A stretch of DNA of 64,000 nt from contig CAWUHX010000138.1 of the NCBI GenBank assembly GCA_963922205.1, forward strand, positions 186,001 to 250,000. Reading direction: 5' to 3'. Below are positions 54,705-64,000 of the stretch, piece by piece. Position numbers and translations under genes: made by a program. The notes below the pieces were generated by a model. That model had not been told where the DNA came from, made no database searches, and saw only the letters and a program-made list of their open reading frames with translations. Source of the DNA: Romanomermis culicivorax. Taxonomy: Eukaryota; Nematoda; Enoplea; Mermithida; Mermithidae. Each line of letters begins with the position of its first letter. Position 1 is the first letter of the stretch.

Positions 54705-56172
54705 TAAATTAAAGCTACCTTTAACCGCATTTATTTTTTGTAAAAATCGTGCCCAGCCTAACCTATTTTTCAGCTAACCATTTCAGTGAGATAAGAAAAA
54801 ACTGCAAAAAAATAGTTCTCGACGACTCAAAAATAAATCAAATGCTGAGAAAATTTGGGCTCTAGAATTGATTGATGAAATTGATTCAATTTTCGACTAC
54901 CTAAGTATATATATTTAACAACATACCTGTAATTGGGGGAGGGTTGGGGGGGACCCCCACATACCTGTAAGAGGTCCGACCAGTTGGGGGATGGGGTAAA
55001 TCCGAAATTTTGGGGGAGGGGGTCGAAAAAAGTCGAAATTTTTACCAAAAAAGGCCAAAAACGTACACTTTTTTGCCAATTTTTTCCCATTTTTTCCAAA
55101 CTGGGGGGAGGGAGGTTGGGTATATGGTTAGCCAAGTTGGGGGGGTCCCCCCAACCCCCCCCCCCCCAATTACAGGTATGGACCCTCACCCCCAACTCGG
55201 TCGAACCCTATATACCCAAATGTCGGGACCCCCCACCCCCAACTTGGTCAACCCTATACCCAGCCCCCCAAACTAGGAAAATTGGAAAAAATGAAGAAAA
55301 AAGTGGCTTTTTTGGCCTTCTTTGGGGAAATTTTCGAAATTTTTTCGACTTTTTTTCGACCCCCCTCTTCAAAATTTAGGAAATGTTGGGACCCCCACCC
55401 CCAAAATTTTGGGTTTACCCTCCCCCAACTGGTAGGACCTCATACAAGCAGTGTTTTTTTGCACTGTGCAAAACTTTTTCCGCTCGTGCAAAACTTTTGT
55501 TTCCGATTTTTTGCATTGTGCAAAAAAACTTTTATTAAATGTGAAAAAAAAATTGGTGTTTTCATATAGAAAAGATGCATTTTAGTATAGTTACGTACAA
55601 AAATTTTTTTGGCGTACAAAACTTTTTTTGGTAATTTTTTTGTATCGCGCAAAACAGCTCGTGCAAAAAAACACTGCTTACAGGTGTATGTTTAACAACA
55701 ATGTAAAGACTAGAGGAAATAAAGTGGAAAATTATGCGAATTTTCGGTCGCAACATTGTACTAATGATATCGATTTTTCTATTTGAATCAATCAAACAAA
55801 GAAAGAAAGAATTTCAGTTTTAAATACCGAATCTGACTGAATGAACAGAGAATAAGTATTCAGAATTTCTTTTCATTCATCAGTTATTGACAGCCTATAA
55901 AGTTTGCTGCAACAATACAAATAAATAGTTCGAAGAGAAATCGTTAGCACTCGGGTCAAATATAAGAGTAGGAAATATTATATTGATTGATTCGGCGCGA
56001 AGCACCGAAAAAATTTTACATGTTAAGTCCTTAAAACGTATAAAAATCAAGGAAATTTAATGTTTGATCAGCCAAAAATTTTGTGCCAATTGGCACAAAC
56101 GCTCAAAATTTTTTGTGCAATTTCAAATTTTTGTGTGCCAAAAACAATGTTTTGGCACAAAAAAAAACACTG
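54705..56172 (+). mobile_element. X-family repeat with element D nested in it
   Basis: Matches the X units at 28641 and, inverted, at 57885 and 61577. The right end is ...GGCACAAAAAAAAACACTG at 56172, the inverse of the CAGTGTTTTTTTTG start of the unit at 57885. The left end is missing. A 0.77-kb element with its own 8-bp duplication sits inside at 54922-55690. Confidence 0.75.
54922..55690. mobile_element. hAT-like element D
   Basis: 769 bp with ends CATACCTGTAA and CATACACCTGTAA (inverse of the right end). It is flanked by the exact 8-bp duplication TTTAACAA (54914-54921 and 55691-55698). Inside are long G and C runs like those of the 243-bp element at 59930. Near the right end is a small segment with inverted ends AAGCAGTGTTTTTTTGCAC (55445-55680) that is probably another insertion. 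Confidence 0.88.
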
Positions 56173-56240
56173 GGCTTAGGTTTAAGTTTAGGCTTAGACT
56201 TAATCTTGGGCTTAGGGTTGGACTCACGGTTAAGAAGGAG
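56172..56240 (+). repeat. Degenerate TTAGGC-like run
   Basis: GGCTTAGGTTTAAG, TTTAGGCTTAGACTTAATC and GGGCTTAGGGTT resemble the nematode telomere hexamer TTAGGC in degenerate form. A cleaner short run, the inverse of TTAGGCTTAGGCTTAGG, is at about 56672-56692, and TTAGGCTTAGG is at about 58648. Confidence 0.5.
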
Positions 56241-56321
56241 TGGACTTTAATTTTCGACCAATCAAATTGGAGGTACAAAATTCTTCGACCAGTCGAATTG
56301 ATGACAGATCTCGCTCCGCAA

Positions 56322-57876
56322 CACCGTTTTTTCCTCAAATGTTGTCATTTGAGGAAAAAAATTTCGAAATGAGGAAAAAAATTGTGGGTATATGGTTCTC
56401 ATTGCGGAAAAAATTTGGAATTTTTAGGGATGGCGGTGGCCACGCCGAAATTTCTCTGACGCCAGTTTTTGGGGGTTTTCATGATGAAGGGAAGAAAGAA
56501 CAAGTGAAATTATGCATGGGAAAAGCGCCAAAGCGAAGTTATGGGAAAAAATTTGCATCACTTATGCAATGATGTCCCCATATTCGTCCACCTTTTCTTC
56601 TTCATCGTTCTTCAAATTATTCATTTGGAAGAGCCTCAACAGCGCTGCGCCCTTCGGGCGCAGCTGCTGTACCCTAAGCCTAAGCCTAAGGAAAATTTCA
56701 AAGGTAGGGTAAATTCGGCGGCCACTGCCACCCCTAATTTACCCAAAAATTTTGGGGAACTCTAAACCTAAAAGATGCGTTTTGGTGGACTTTAAAAGGT
56801 CAAAATGTCAAAATTTTCCGGCGCATCGCGCCGGTCATGGGTATAATTATAACTATATTCTATCAGGCGCGGCCGTTAGCATATCTACTTCGACTTACTA
56901 ATTAATGCTCAACAGTTTCTATCAATCAAGTTAGATCGTTTCATTTTCTAATCGTTTACAGTCAATTATGTCGCCGAAAATAGAGATTTTTCATCATGTC
57001 TCTCAATCTTTTCCCTCGATGATTGGAATTTTTTAAACGTTTGCAATCTGAACTTTTGCGTTTATTGAAGGTGGAATTTGAAGACATTACTCTAGAACGC
57101 GATTTCAAAACATTTGTTCACGAATTATCTATTGGAGAGATTTATTTTTCAGCGTTTTAGAATACAAAAACCCAAAAATTTTTCGAAGTTAAGATCAACA
57201 TTTCCTTCAATATTCACACATTTACTGTACTACGGAAAAGCTCGAGTCCATTTAGCCATTTTGCGTGTTTTTGGCTGGGTGGACTCGAGTCCATCTAGCC
57301 ATTATGTGGGTTTTGACTGGATGGACTCGGGTCCATCTAGCCATTTTTTGGGTTTTGGCTAGATGGACTCAAGTCCATTTAGCCACTGCCCTGCGCGCCG
57401 GCATGGGGAGAGATCACACTTCATCAGTCTGATTTTAATTTATTTCCCAACGTTATGAAGGTTCATTTTCCAGCGTTTTAGAAAGTGAAAATCCAAACAT
57501 TTTTCCGGCGCTCCGCGCCCCGGACTAAGAACTGAATAAAATTAAATGATTCTAATCGGAACCACAGAATTGTCGATAGCGAATAAATTCATGAGAACTC
57601 TATCGTTAACTTGCTTTATCTGCTCCTATAGAACACCAATGCTCCTATAGAACACCTTCATGAGCTCATTTTTACTAACATAACCAGAATTTTCTCAATT
57701 TTATTCCTCGACTACAAATACAACAAAATACTTGGATATGCTCCTAAAAGGCGTAAAAAAGCATCCGTAGCCACTTTATAAGCGTTTTTAAAAATGTGAA
57801 AATTTTTGGAAAATGAGGAAAAAAATTTTGAGTCCGGTTCTCATGTGGAAAAAATCTTCGAGGAAAAAAAACGGTG
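56322..57876. mobile_element. hAT-like element Z, copy 1
   Basis: 1555 bp with ends CACCGTTTTTTCCTC and CACCGTTTTTTTTCCTC (inverse of the right end). It is flanked by the exact duplication CTCCGCAA (56314-56321 and 57877-57884). It resembles copy 2 at 58756 but carries an extra segment of about 330 bp (about 56419-56750) with its own inverted ends (AGGGATGGCGGTGGCCACGC and AGGGGTGGCAGTGGCCGCC) and a 43-bp tandem repeat at 57241-57386. No transposase. Confidence 0.9.
57241..57386 (+). repeat. Tandem repeat of about 43 bp inside Z copy 1
   Basis: Three and a half units containing CTCGAGTCCATCTAGCCATT and GGGTTTTGGCTGGATGGA, spaced 42-43 bases apart. The other Z copy lacks them. Confidence 0.85.
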
Positions 57877-58755
57877 CTCCGCAACAGTGTTTTTTTTGCG
57901 CCAAAACATTGTTTTTGGCACAAAAAAATTTGGAATGGCACAAAAAAATTTGAGCGTTTGTGCCAATTGGCACAAAAATTTTGGCTGTTCAAACATTAAA
58001 TTTCCTCGATTTTCAGACGATTTAGGGGCGGAAAATGCAAAAAATTTTCGGCTACTCGTATTTGACCCAAGCGAGCGCGAACGAGTTTTCTTCGAACAGT
58101 GTATCAGCATCGTTGCAGCAAAGTTTATAGGCTGTCAATGAATGATAAATGGAAATAAATTCTGAATATTCTCTGTTCATTCAATCACATTCGGATATAA
58201 AACTGAAATTCTTACTTTTTGTGCTTGATTCATTCAAATAGAAAATTCGATATCCTTAGTAATGGTACATTGTTTCGACCGAAAATTTACACAATTTTCG
58301 ACTTTATTCACATTGTTCTTAAATAGGGTAAGATCCGTAGTCGAAAATTAAATCAATTTGAACTTCCTGAACAATTCTGCAGTTAAATTTTCTCAGCATT
58401 ACATTTCCTTTCGAGTCGTCGCGAACTACTTGCACAGTTTTTTCTCATCTCACTGACATGGTTAGTTGAAGGATACGTTGGGCACGATTTTTACAAAATA
58501 TTAATGCGTTAAACGTCAACTTTTTATCAAAATTTTGGGCACTTATCCACATTGGTCCACCTGCCGCAGCGTCAACCGTTGTTGTCTACAGTAATTGAGC
58601 AGCTATCCTGTTTACATCAGTAAAAGCATTAATTCGCTTACACAATCTTAGGCTTAGGGGCGTAGCAATGCGATGCGCCCGAAGGCCACAGCGCTGCGCT
58701 GGAACCATTGGTGCCTCGGCTTACGCCGCTGGCTCCGCTTCCTTGGTGTCTCTGA

Positions 58756-59776
58756 CACCGTTTTTTTCCTCAAATGGGGTCTTTTGAGGAAAAAAATTTC
58801 GAAATGAGGAAAAAAATTCTGGGTATGGTTCTCATTGTGGAAAAAATTTGGGGAACTCTAAACCGAAAAGATGCGTTTTCGTGGACTTTAAAAGGTCAAA
58901 ATCTCAAAATTTTCCGGCGCTTCGCGCCGGTCATGGGTGTAATTATAACTATATTCTATCAGGCGCGGCCGTTAGCATATCTACTTCGACTTACTAATTA
59001 ATGCTCAACAGTTTCTATCAATCAAGTTAGCTCGTTTCACTTTCTAATCGTTTACAGTCAATTATGTCGTCGAAAATAGAGATTTTTCATCAATTCTCTC
59101 ATTTTTTTCTCTCGATGATTGGAATTTTTTAAACGTTTGCAATCTGAACTTCTGCGTTTATTGAAGGTGGAAATTGAAGACATTACTCTAGAACGCGATT
59201 TTAAAACATTTGTTCACGAATTATCTGTCGGAGAGATTTATTTTTCAGCGTCTTAGAATATAAAAACCCGAAAATTTTTCCGGCGCCAAGCGCCGGAAGG
59301 GGCAGCAAATTACACTTCATCAGTCTGATTTTAATTTATTTCCCTATGTTATGAAGCTTCATTTTCCAGCGTTTTAGAAAGTGAAAATCCAAAAATTTTT
59401 CCGGCGCTCCGCGCCGGACCAAGAATAAATGAAATTAGATGATTCTAATCGGAATCACAGAAATGTTAATAGCGGATAAATTCATGAGAACTCTATCATT
59501 AACTTGCTTCATCCGCTCCTATAGAACACCAATATATTCTTGATGAGCTCATTTTGACTAACATAACCAGAATTTTCTCAATTTTTTTCCTCATTTTTGC
59601 AGGTTTCTGACTACAAATACAACAAAATGCTTGGGTATGCTCCTAAAATGCATAAAAAAGCATCCTTAGCGACATTATAAGCGTTTTTAAAAATGTGGAA
59701 AATTTTTGGAAAATGAGGAAAAAAATTTTGGGTCCGGTTCTCATGTGGAAAAAATCTTCGAGGAAAAAAAACGGTG
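58756..59776. mobile_element. hAT-like element Z, copy 2
   Basis: 1021 bp with ends CACCGTTTTTTTCCTC and CACCGTTTTTTTTCCTC (inverse). Flanks are GTCTCTGA (58748-58755) and GTCACTGA (59777-59784), seven of eight identical. It matches Z copy 1 outside that copy's extra segments. Confidence 0.88.
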
Positions 59777-59929
59777 GTCACTGATCTTTGTCGATTGCTG
59801 AATTGGATTGGGGAAGCTCGAATGGAAATATGAACAGTAGGTTCGCATTTCTGTTCAACAGGAATCGTCAACTGTCTTATTGTAGACGCCAGCAGTTGAC
59901 GCCAAGCCAAGGTACTAGGTGGACCAAAC

Positions 59930-60172
59930 CATACCTGTAAGACCTCCGACCAGTTGGGGGGGGGGGGGTAAATCCGAAATTTTGGGGGGGGGGTAGGAAA
60001 AAGTCGAAATTTTTCCAAAAAAAGGCCAAAAAACATACACTTTTCGGCAAATTTTTTTAATTTTTCCCCAACTGGGGAGGGGTTGGGGGGGGAGTAAATG
60101 ATTTTGGGTACTGTGTTGGCCAAGTTGGGGGGGTCCCCCCCCCAACCCCCCCCCCCTCCAAGTACAGGTATG
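59930..60172. mobile_element. Small hAT-like MITE with G/C runs
   Basis: 243 bp with ends CATACCTGTA and exact inverse TACAGGTATG, flanked by the exact duplication GACCAAAC (59922-59929 and 60173-60180). Interior has runs of up to 13 G and C and resembles part of element D, including CCGACCAGTTGGGGG and GGTAAATCCGAAATTTT. Confidence 0.9.
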
Positions 60173-60195
60173 GACCAAACTGGATAAGTGCCAAA

Positions 60196-61568
60196 CAGGG
60201 TTGGCAAGGCTTTGGTTTTTTGGTTTTTGGTTTTTTTGGTTTTTTAAAAAAACCAAAAAATTGGAAAATCTCTGGTTTTTTGGTTTTTTTGGTTTTTTTC
60301 CAAAATCTTTGGGAAAGTGTTTTTTCACATTTGTCGATCTTCTAGGCATGTATTGGTGTCTATCTAAATCAACAAAACTATTAATCGAGTTGAATTGACT
60401 TCACTATAAAGTAGAAAAAAGTTGTATTTTAATGATACATTTCGTACTCAAAAGATGTAATATAAATCAATCGATATCCTTTGTGTCCATCTTGCAACCA
60501 CACATTTAGTACATTAGTCAACTTTGCTATAATTTGCTTACAAAAAAGTAGACACTAAATCTTTTGTGGAGTGTACTCCGACCATACGGGGTGACATCCA
60601 TTGATCCATATCATCATCAAAATGTTATAAAACATGATTGAGTTTAATAACTGATTTTATTGTTACGGTAAGCTGTTTAATTTTCTTAGCTCGAAATTCA
60701 AAATATAAATGAGACAACAATGATAAAATTTTATACAGATCAGTTAAGCATACTGTAGGTTAGCAAAGAGAAGAGCTTTTGAGTGGCTCATTTTTCTGTG
60801 ACCTGACGTCGCTACTAAGTAGAAAAAATCGTGCAAAAATATGTATCTATCATGCAAGCGAGAATAGCATATATAATAAGACCTATTTGCTGTAGTTATA
60901 GCTCGCAGACAGGTTTGAAAAGCAAAAATTTAGAAACGTCTGAAATGTCTATGTGTGACCTTCAACTGCAGTTTGTAATATTAATAACATGAGTAATAAT
61001 CTATCAATTTAAAACCCTCTTATCGAAAACGGTATAGTGTCATTTCAACTTTTCTGTCATATGTATATATGTGATGCATTGATACAATTGTGTAGTTGAT
61101 TTCTTTTGAGTTTTGATTACGTACATTGTGTATTGTATATTTCTCTTTATTTGTAATTTTTCTTCTTTTCCTTGAATTTGCCCCTTAGATGTCGCATGCT
61201 CTGTTCCATTTTTACTTTTCTTATGTTCTTCACTAATGGTTCCTTTCTTATGTGCCCACTATTACTGTTTTTCTATTGCTAAATAGGGATTTCTTATAAG
61301 CATAAAATAATGACACTTCTGATAAGATTAATACTTCTAGCTGCCATTTTACGGCTCCCTAACTAGTCTTAGATGATACAGGGAGCTTCCAGCAGTTTTT
61401 TACATAGTTATTTTGATGTACCAAACATTCTAAAGAATTAAACCAGAAAAAAACCATTAAAAAACCATAGAAAAACCAAAAAAAACCATTAAAAAACCAT
61501 AAAAAACCACTAAAAAACCAAAAAACCAAAAAGTCGAAATTTCAAAAGTTTGGTTTTTGCCAACCCTG
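60196..61568. mobile_element. hAT-like element W
   Basis: 1373 bp with ends CAGGGTTGGCAA and exact inverse TTGCCAACCCTG. Both ends carry stacked TTTTTTGGTTTTTTGG runs (inverted AAAACC at the right). It is flanked by GTGCCAAA (60188-60195 and 61569-61576). No transposase frame. The interior is AT-rich and unlike the other families. Confidence 0.9.
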
Positions 61569-61576
61569 GTGCCAAA

Positions 61577-62416
61577 CACTGTTTTTTTTGTGCCAAAACA
61601 TGGTTTTTGGCACAAAAAAATTTGAAATGGCACAAAAAATTTTGAGCGTTTGTGCCAATTGGCACAAATTTTTTGGCTGGTCAAACGTTAAATTTCCTTG
61701 ATTTTTAGACGTTTTAGGGGCTGAAAATGCAAAAAGTTTCGGCGCTTCGCGCCGAATCAATGAATATAATGTTTCCTATTCGTATATTTGACCCGAACGC
61801 AAACGATTTCTTTTCGAACAGTGTATTAGTATCATTGCAGCAAACTTTATAGGCTGTCAAGACTGATGAGTGAACAAAAATTCTGAATATTCTCTCTTCA
61901 TTCAGTCAGATTCGGATTTAGAACCGAAATTCTTACTTTTTGTGTTTGATTGTTTCAAATAGAAAAATCGATATCGTTGATAATGGTAAATGTTTCGATC
62001 GAAAATTAATACTATTTTCGACTTTACTTTCTCTATTCTTTACATGGTTGTTAAATATACATAACATAGATATTCGTTCGTAGTCGAAAATTGAATTAAT
62101 TTGAACTTCCTGAACAATTCTAGAGTTATTTAAATTGTCTCAACATTCCATTTCTTTTTGGGATTTCGTGAACTATTTTTTTGCACAGTTTTTTCTTTTC
62201 TCACTGACATGGTTAGCTGGAAAATAGGCTGGGCACGATTTTTACAAAAAATTAATGCGTTAAACGTTAACTTTTTATCAAACTTTTGGCCTAAAACTTT
62301 TCCGCAGTTTTAAGTAAACGTCTCTAGTAAAAAAATTTTTTTTGTGGCATTGGCACAAATTTTTTTGGCCTCTGTGCCAATTGGCACAAATGTCCGTGCA
62401 CAAAAAAAAAACGCTG
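61577..62416 (-). mobile_element. X-family hAT-like element, inner copy
   Basis: 840 bp with ends CACTGTTTTTTTTGTGCC and CAGCGTTTTTTTTTTGTGC (inverse of right end). It is flanked by GTGCCAAA (61569-61576 and 62417-62424). It is the most compact X unit seen and defines the family: GTGCCAATTGGCAC palindromes near both ends and a CGGCGCTTCGCGCCG hairpin near 61740. Confidence 0.9.
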
Positions 62417-62563
62417 GTGCCAAATTTTGGCCTAAACCCTTTCCACAGTTTTCAGTATGTTTCTAGTAGAAAAATTTTTTTGTGCCATTGGCACAAATTT
62501 TTTTGGCCTCTTGTGCCAATTGGCACAAATGTCCGTGCACAAAAAAAAATCGCTGCTCCGCAA

Positions 62564-63060
62564 TGCTTTGTCAGAAAAACTGCTCTAAATTTTATGTGTG
62601 GAATACAGTATTAGCTCTCCCGGTAGCACAACACATGATAACGTTAAACACCTAACACCTGATATCAAATATGTTATATAATTCTCTACTGACAAGTCGA
62701 ATCATTTACATATGCGTTCAGAAACTGGTTCCACTCAAATGAGTCAAAGATTATGGGAAAGACAGCAAAGACTAATCAACGACATTTTTTGTGAACAAGT
62801 ATCGGAAAGCAGCAACAGGAGTATATTTCCTATGAAAATTCGATCAACGTAAAAACAAAAGAAAACCATTTCATTGCAAATAAAATATTTTTAAAGTTTG
62901 ATGACAAATCACAAACTCGACCGCTCTTTAAAATCTTCTCTTCCGTTGAAGTCACGGCCGACTAAAAATAGAAAGGAACAAGCATCATGATGACGTTTAG
63001 CATGACATATTGATAAACAAACTTCGGATACAAGATACTGACCAGCGTTTCTCGCATTTA
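62564..63060. other. Unclassified DNA between the nest and the mariner-like element
   Basis: No gene, terminal repeat or RNA is recognisable. Confidence 0.4.
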
Positions 63061-63062
63061 TA

Positions 63063-63830
63063 CAGGGTGAGCCAAAAAAAGGCGACCGCTGCTGACTTCT
63101 ATAACTTTTGGACAGATAAAGTTTTTTTGATGCGGATTGCTGCATTAGAATGCCCTGCTTATCTTTGCTAAAAAGGCCAAATTTTATACTTCTAGCATTT
63201 ATGCTTACTATACAAACCGCAATTTAGTAAAAGTGGTCATTTTTCAAAAAGTAAAAATTGCGAAATAAAGTAAAAGTTGTCATATTGTGAAAAAAATTTT
63301 GTGAAGCTTTTTACACACCATAATACTGTAAAAGTCACCCAGATTTGTACGTTACACGTAATTTAAAGTCATTAACTTCTTGTTTCAATATGGGGCAAAA
63401 TTTCGCCAAAATCAAGAGCTTTTGTTTTGAAATTGGAAAAAAACAAACTCAAAGCGAAATCAATTCTGCCACTGACCAGCTAGAAAAACGATTAAAATTA
63501 TTGGTGAAACAGACAGTAGGACACACTAAAACGGCTCTCTTGTAGTTTCCAGCTGTTATGTGGTCCTCATGATTGAATCTATTGTACTTTTCTGTTGTAC
63601 AACATGTTGATTTTGGGAATTTTTGTCAATTTTTCAAATTAAATTTATTTAAAAAAAAACCGACGTTTAGTGTTTTTGATTCTAGTCAGTCAATATTGGA
63701 GCAATCTGGCTGAGCTTTGCAGTTTTTAAGCCAGATGTTTTATCTATCGACGGCAGAAAATCACATTAAATGGGCTTCACCCGTTTGAAACTATAAAAGT
63801 CAGTACCGGTCGCCTTTTTTTGGCTCACTG
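63063..63830. mobile_element. Tc1/mariner-like non-autonomous element
   Basis: 768 bp with inverted ends CAGGGTGAGCCAAAAAAAGG and CAGTGAGCCAAAAAAAGGCG, continuing through CGACCG. TA flanks both ends (63061-63062 and 63831-63832), the target of Tc1/mariner elements. A 66-codon frame (63345-63545) has no recognised transposase motif (no HTH or DDE/D core seen), so it is probably non-autonomous. Confidence 0.85.
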
Positions 63831-63832
63831 TA

Positions 63833-64000
63833 TATTTTCATTTTAAAATAAAAAGAGACTCCGGACCTGTTGCCTGTCTCTACAAAATGCTGGTTTTGAC
63901 AAATTGCAAAAAATAAGCAGCATTTCACATACATGTTTTTTCTCAATCATTTCTACCTGCTACAGTTGATTTGTGAAAAAAGTGTCCTCGAACTTATGAA
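63833..64000. other. Window edge, no feature seen
   Basis: AT-rich sequence without an exon or repeat signature. Confidence 0.4.

Larger units (their letters stand above)
58538..62421. mobile_element. Element V, nested in the X element
   Basis: Ends GGCACTTATCCA and its inverse, with similarity running through TTGGTCCACCT. The 8-bp duplication AAATTTTG is at 58530-58537 and 62422-62429. Own sequence is only about 0.4 kb, the rest being later insertions. The right end coincides with the GTGCCAAA target used by W and the inner X unit. Confidence 0.75.
57885..62555 (-). mobile_element. X-family hAT-like element, host of several nested insertions
   Basis: Left end CAGTGTTTTTTTTGCGCC, right end the inverse of CAGCGATTTTTTTTTGTGC. 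It is flanked by CTCCGCAA on both sides (57877-57884 and 62556-62563), the same octamer that flanks Z copy 1. Subterminal sequence is full of GTGCCAATTGGCAC palindromes. Nested inside are element V and, within it, Z copy 2, a G/C-run MITE, element W and a second X unit. No transposase frame is left. Confidence 0.82.

Noticed and set aside
54933..55379. 148-codon frame rich in Gly, Pro and Trp
   Set aside because: It is produced by G and C runs of hAT-like element D. The shorter relative at 59930-60172 has different runs and no shared protein.
62283..62555. Tandem duplication of about 135 bp
   Set aside because: It results from an inner X-family copy inserted near the right end of another X copy, so two identical ends lie next to each other.

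Overview
The window is repeat-rich invertebrate nuclear DNA, most likely from a nematode. The evidence for a nematode is indirect: a multi-exon gene with GTAAG donors and short TTTTCAG-type acceptors, short interstitial runs of TTAGGC, and very dense class I and class II mobile elements. I see no bacterial operons, CRISPR arrays or rRNA. The only host gene I recognise with confidence is an L-2-hydroxyglutarate dehydrogenase (L2HGDH) on the minus strand. It has eight recognisable exons between 20753 and 26161, ending with an AATAAA signal, and a possible ninth, first exon at 26204-26241. Weaker host candidates are a tRNA-Thr-like sequence (104-173), a membrane-protein exon (about 1375-1655, minus) and a small exon at 53873-53944.

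Most of the window is transposons. Two large Ty3/Gypsy LTR elements are complete, with LTRs, 4-bp target-site duplications, primer-binding sites and polypurine tracts. Element 1 (4117-19577, minus) has TSD CTTG. Element 2 (38202-52874, plus) has TSD AGAA. Each pair of LTRs differs by only about 1% by eye. The elements belong to different but related families and share one layout: gag-protease-RT-RNase H-integrase in a single frame, then a spacer of about 1.2 kb, then an extra 3' gene (ORF3) of more than 4 kb. A third, badly decayed relative (about 31617-37860, plus) has gag and pol remnants but no ORF3.

The most unusual feature is ORF3. Its N-terminal third carries the three motifs of a DEDDy 3'-5' exonuclease (RNase D/WRN/MUT-7 type): D-x-E, G-Y-x4-D and Y-A-A-x-D-A. 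It is followed by a conserved but unrecognised region, an acidic/coiled-coil linker, a second conserved helical domain and an RGG-rich tail. A retrotransposon carrying its own DEDDy exonuclease is the best candidate here for an undescribed system. A splice donor in the spacer and the lack of an initiator Met in element 2 suggest that ORF3 is made from a spliced mRNA. Both copies carry nonsense mutations and are probably not fully functional.

The rest is dominated by non-autonomous DNA transposons with 8-bp TSDs (hAT-like). One 1.5-kb insert splits gag-pol of element 1. Two copies of another family are nested head to head, giving a 1.9-kb palindrome at 28764-30668, and a third copy sits in element 3. 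From 54.7 to 62.6 kb there is a multi-level nest of at least eight insertions. In two places in that nest, adjacent elements share the same 8-bp target, so three copies of the octamer separate two elements. A Tc1/mariner-like element (TA target) lies at 63063-63830 and a piggyBac-like MITE lies in an L2HGDH intron.
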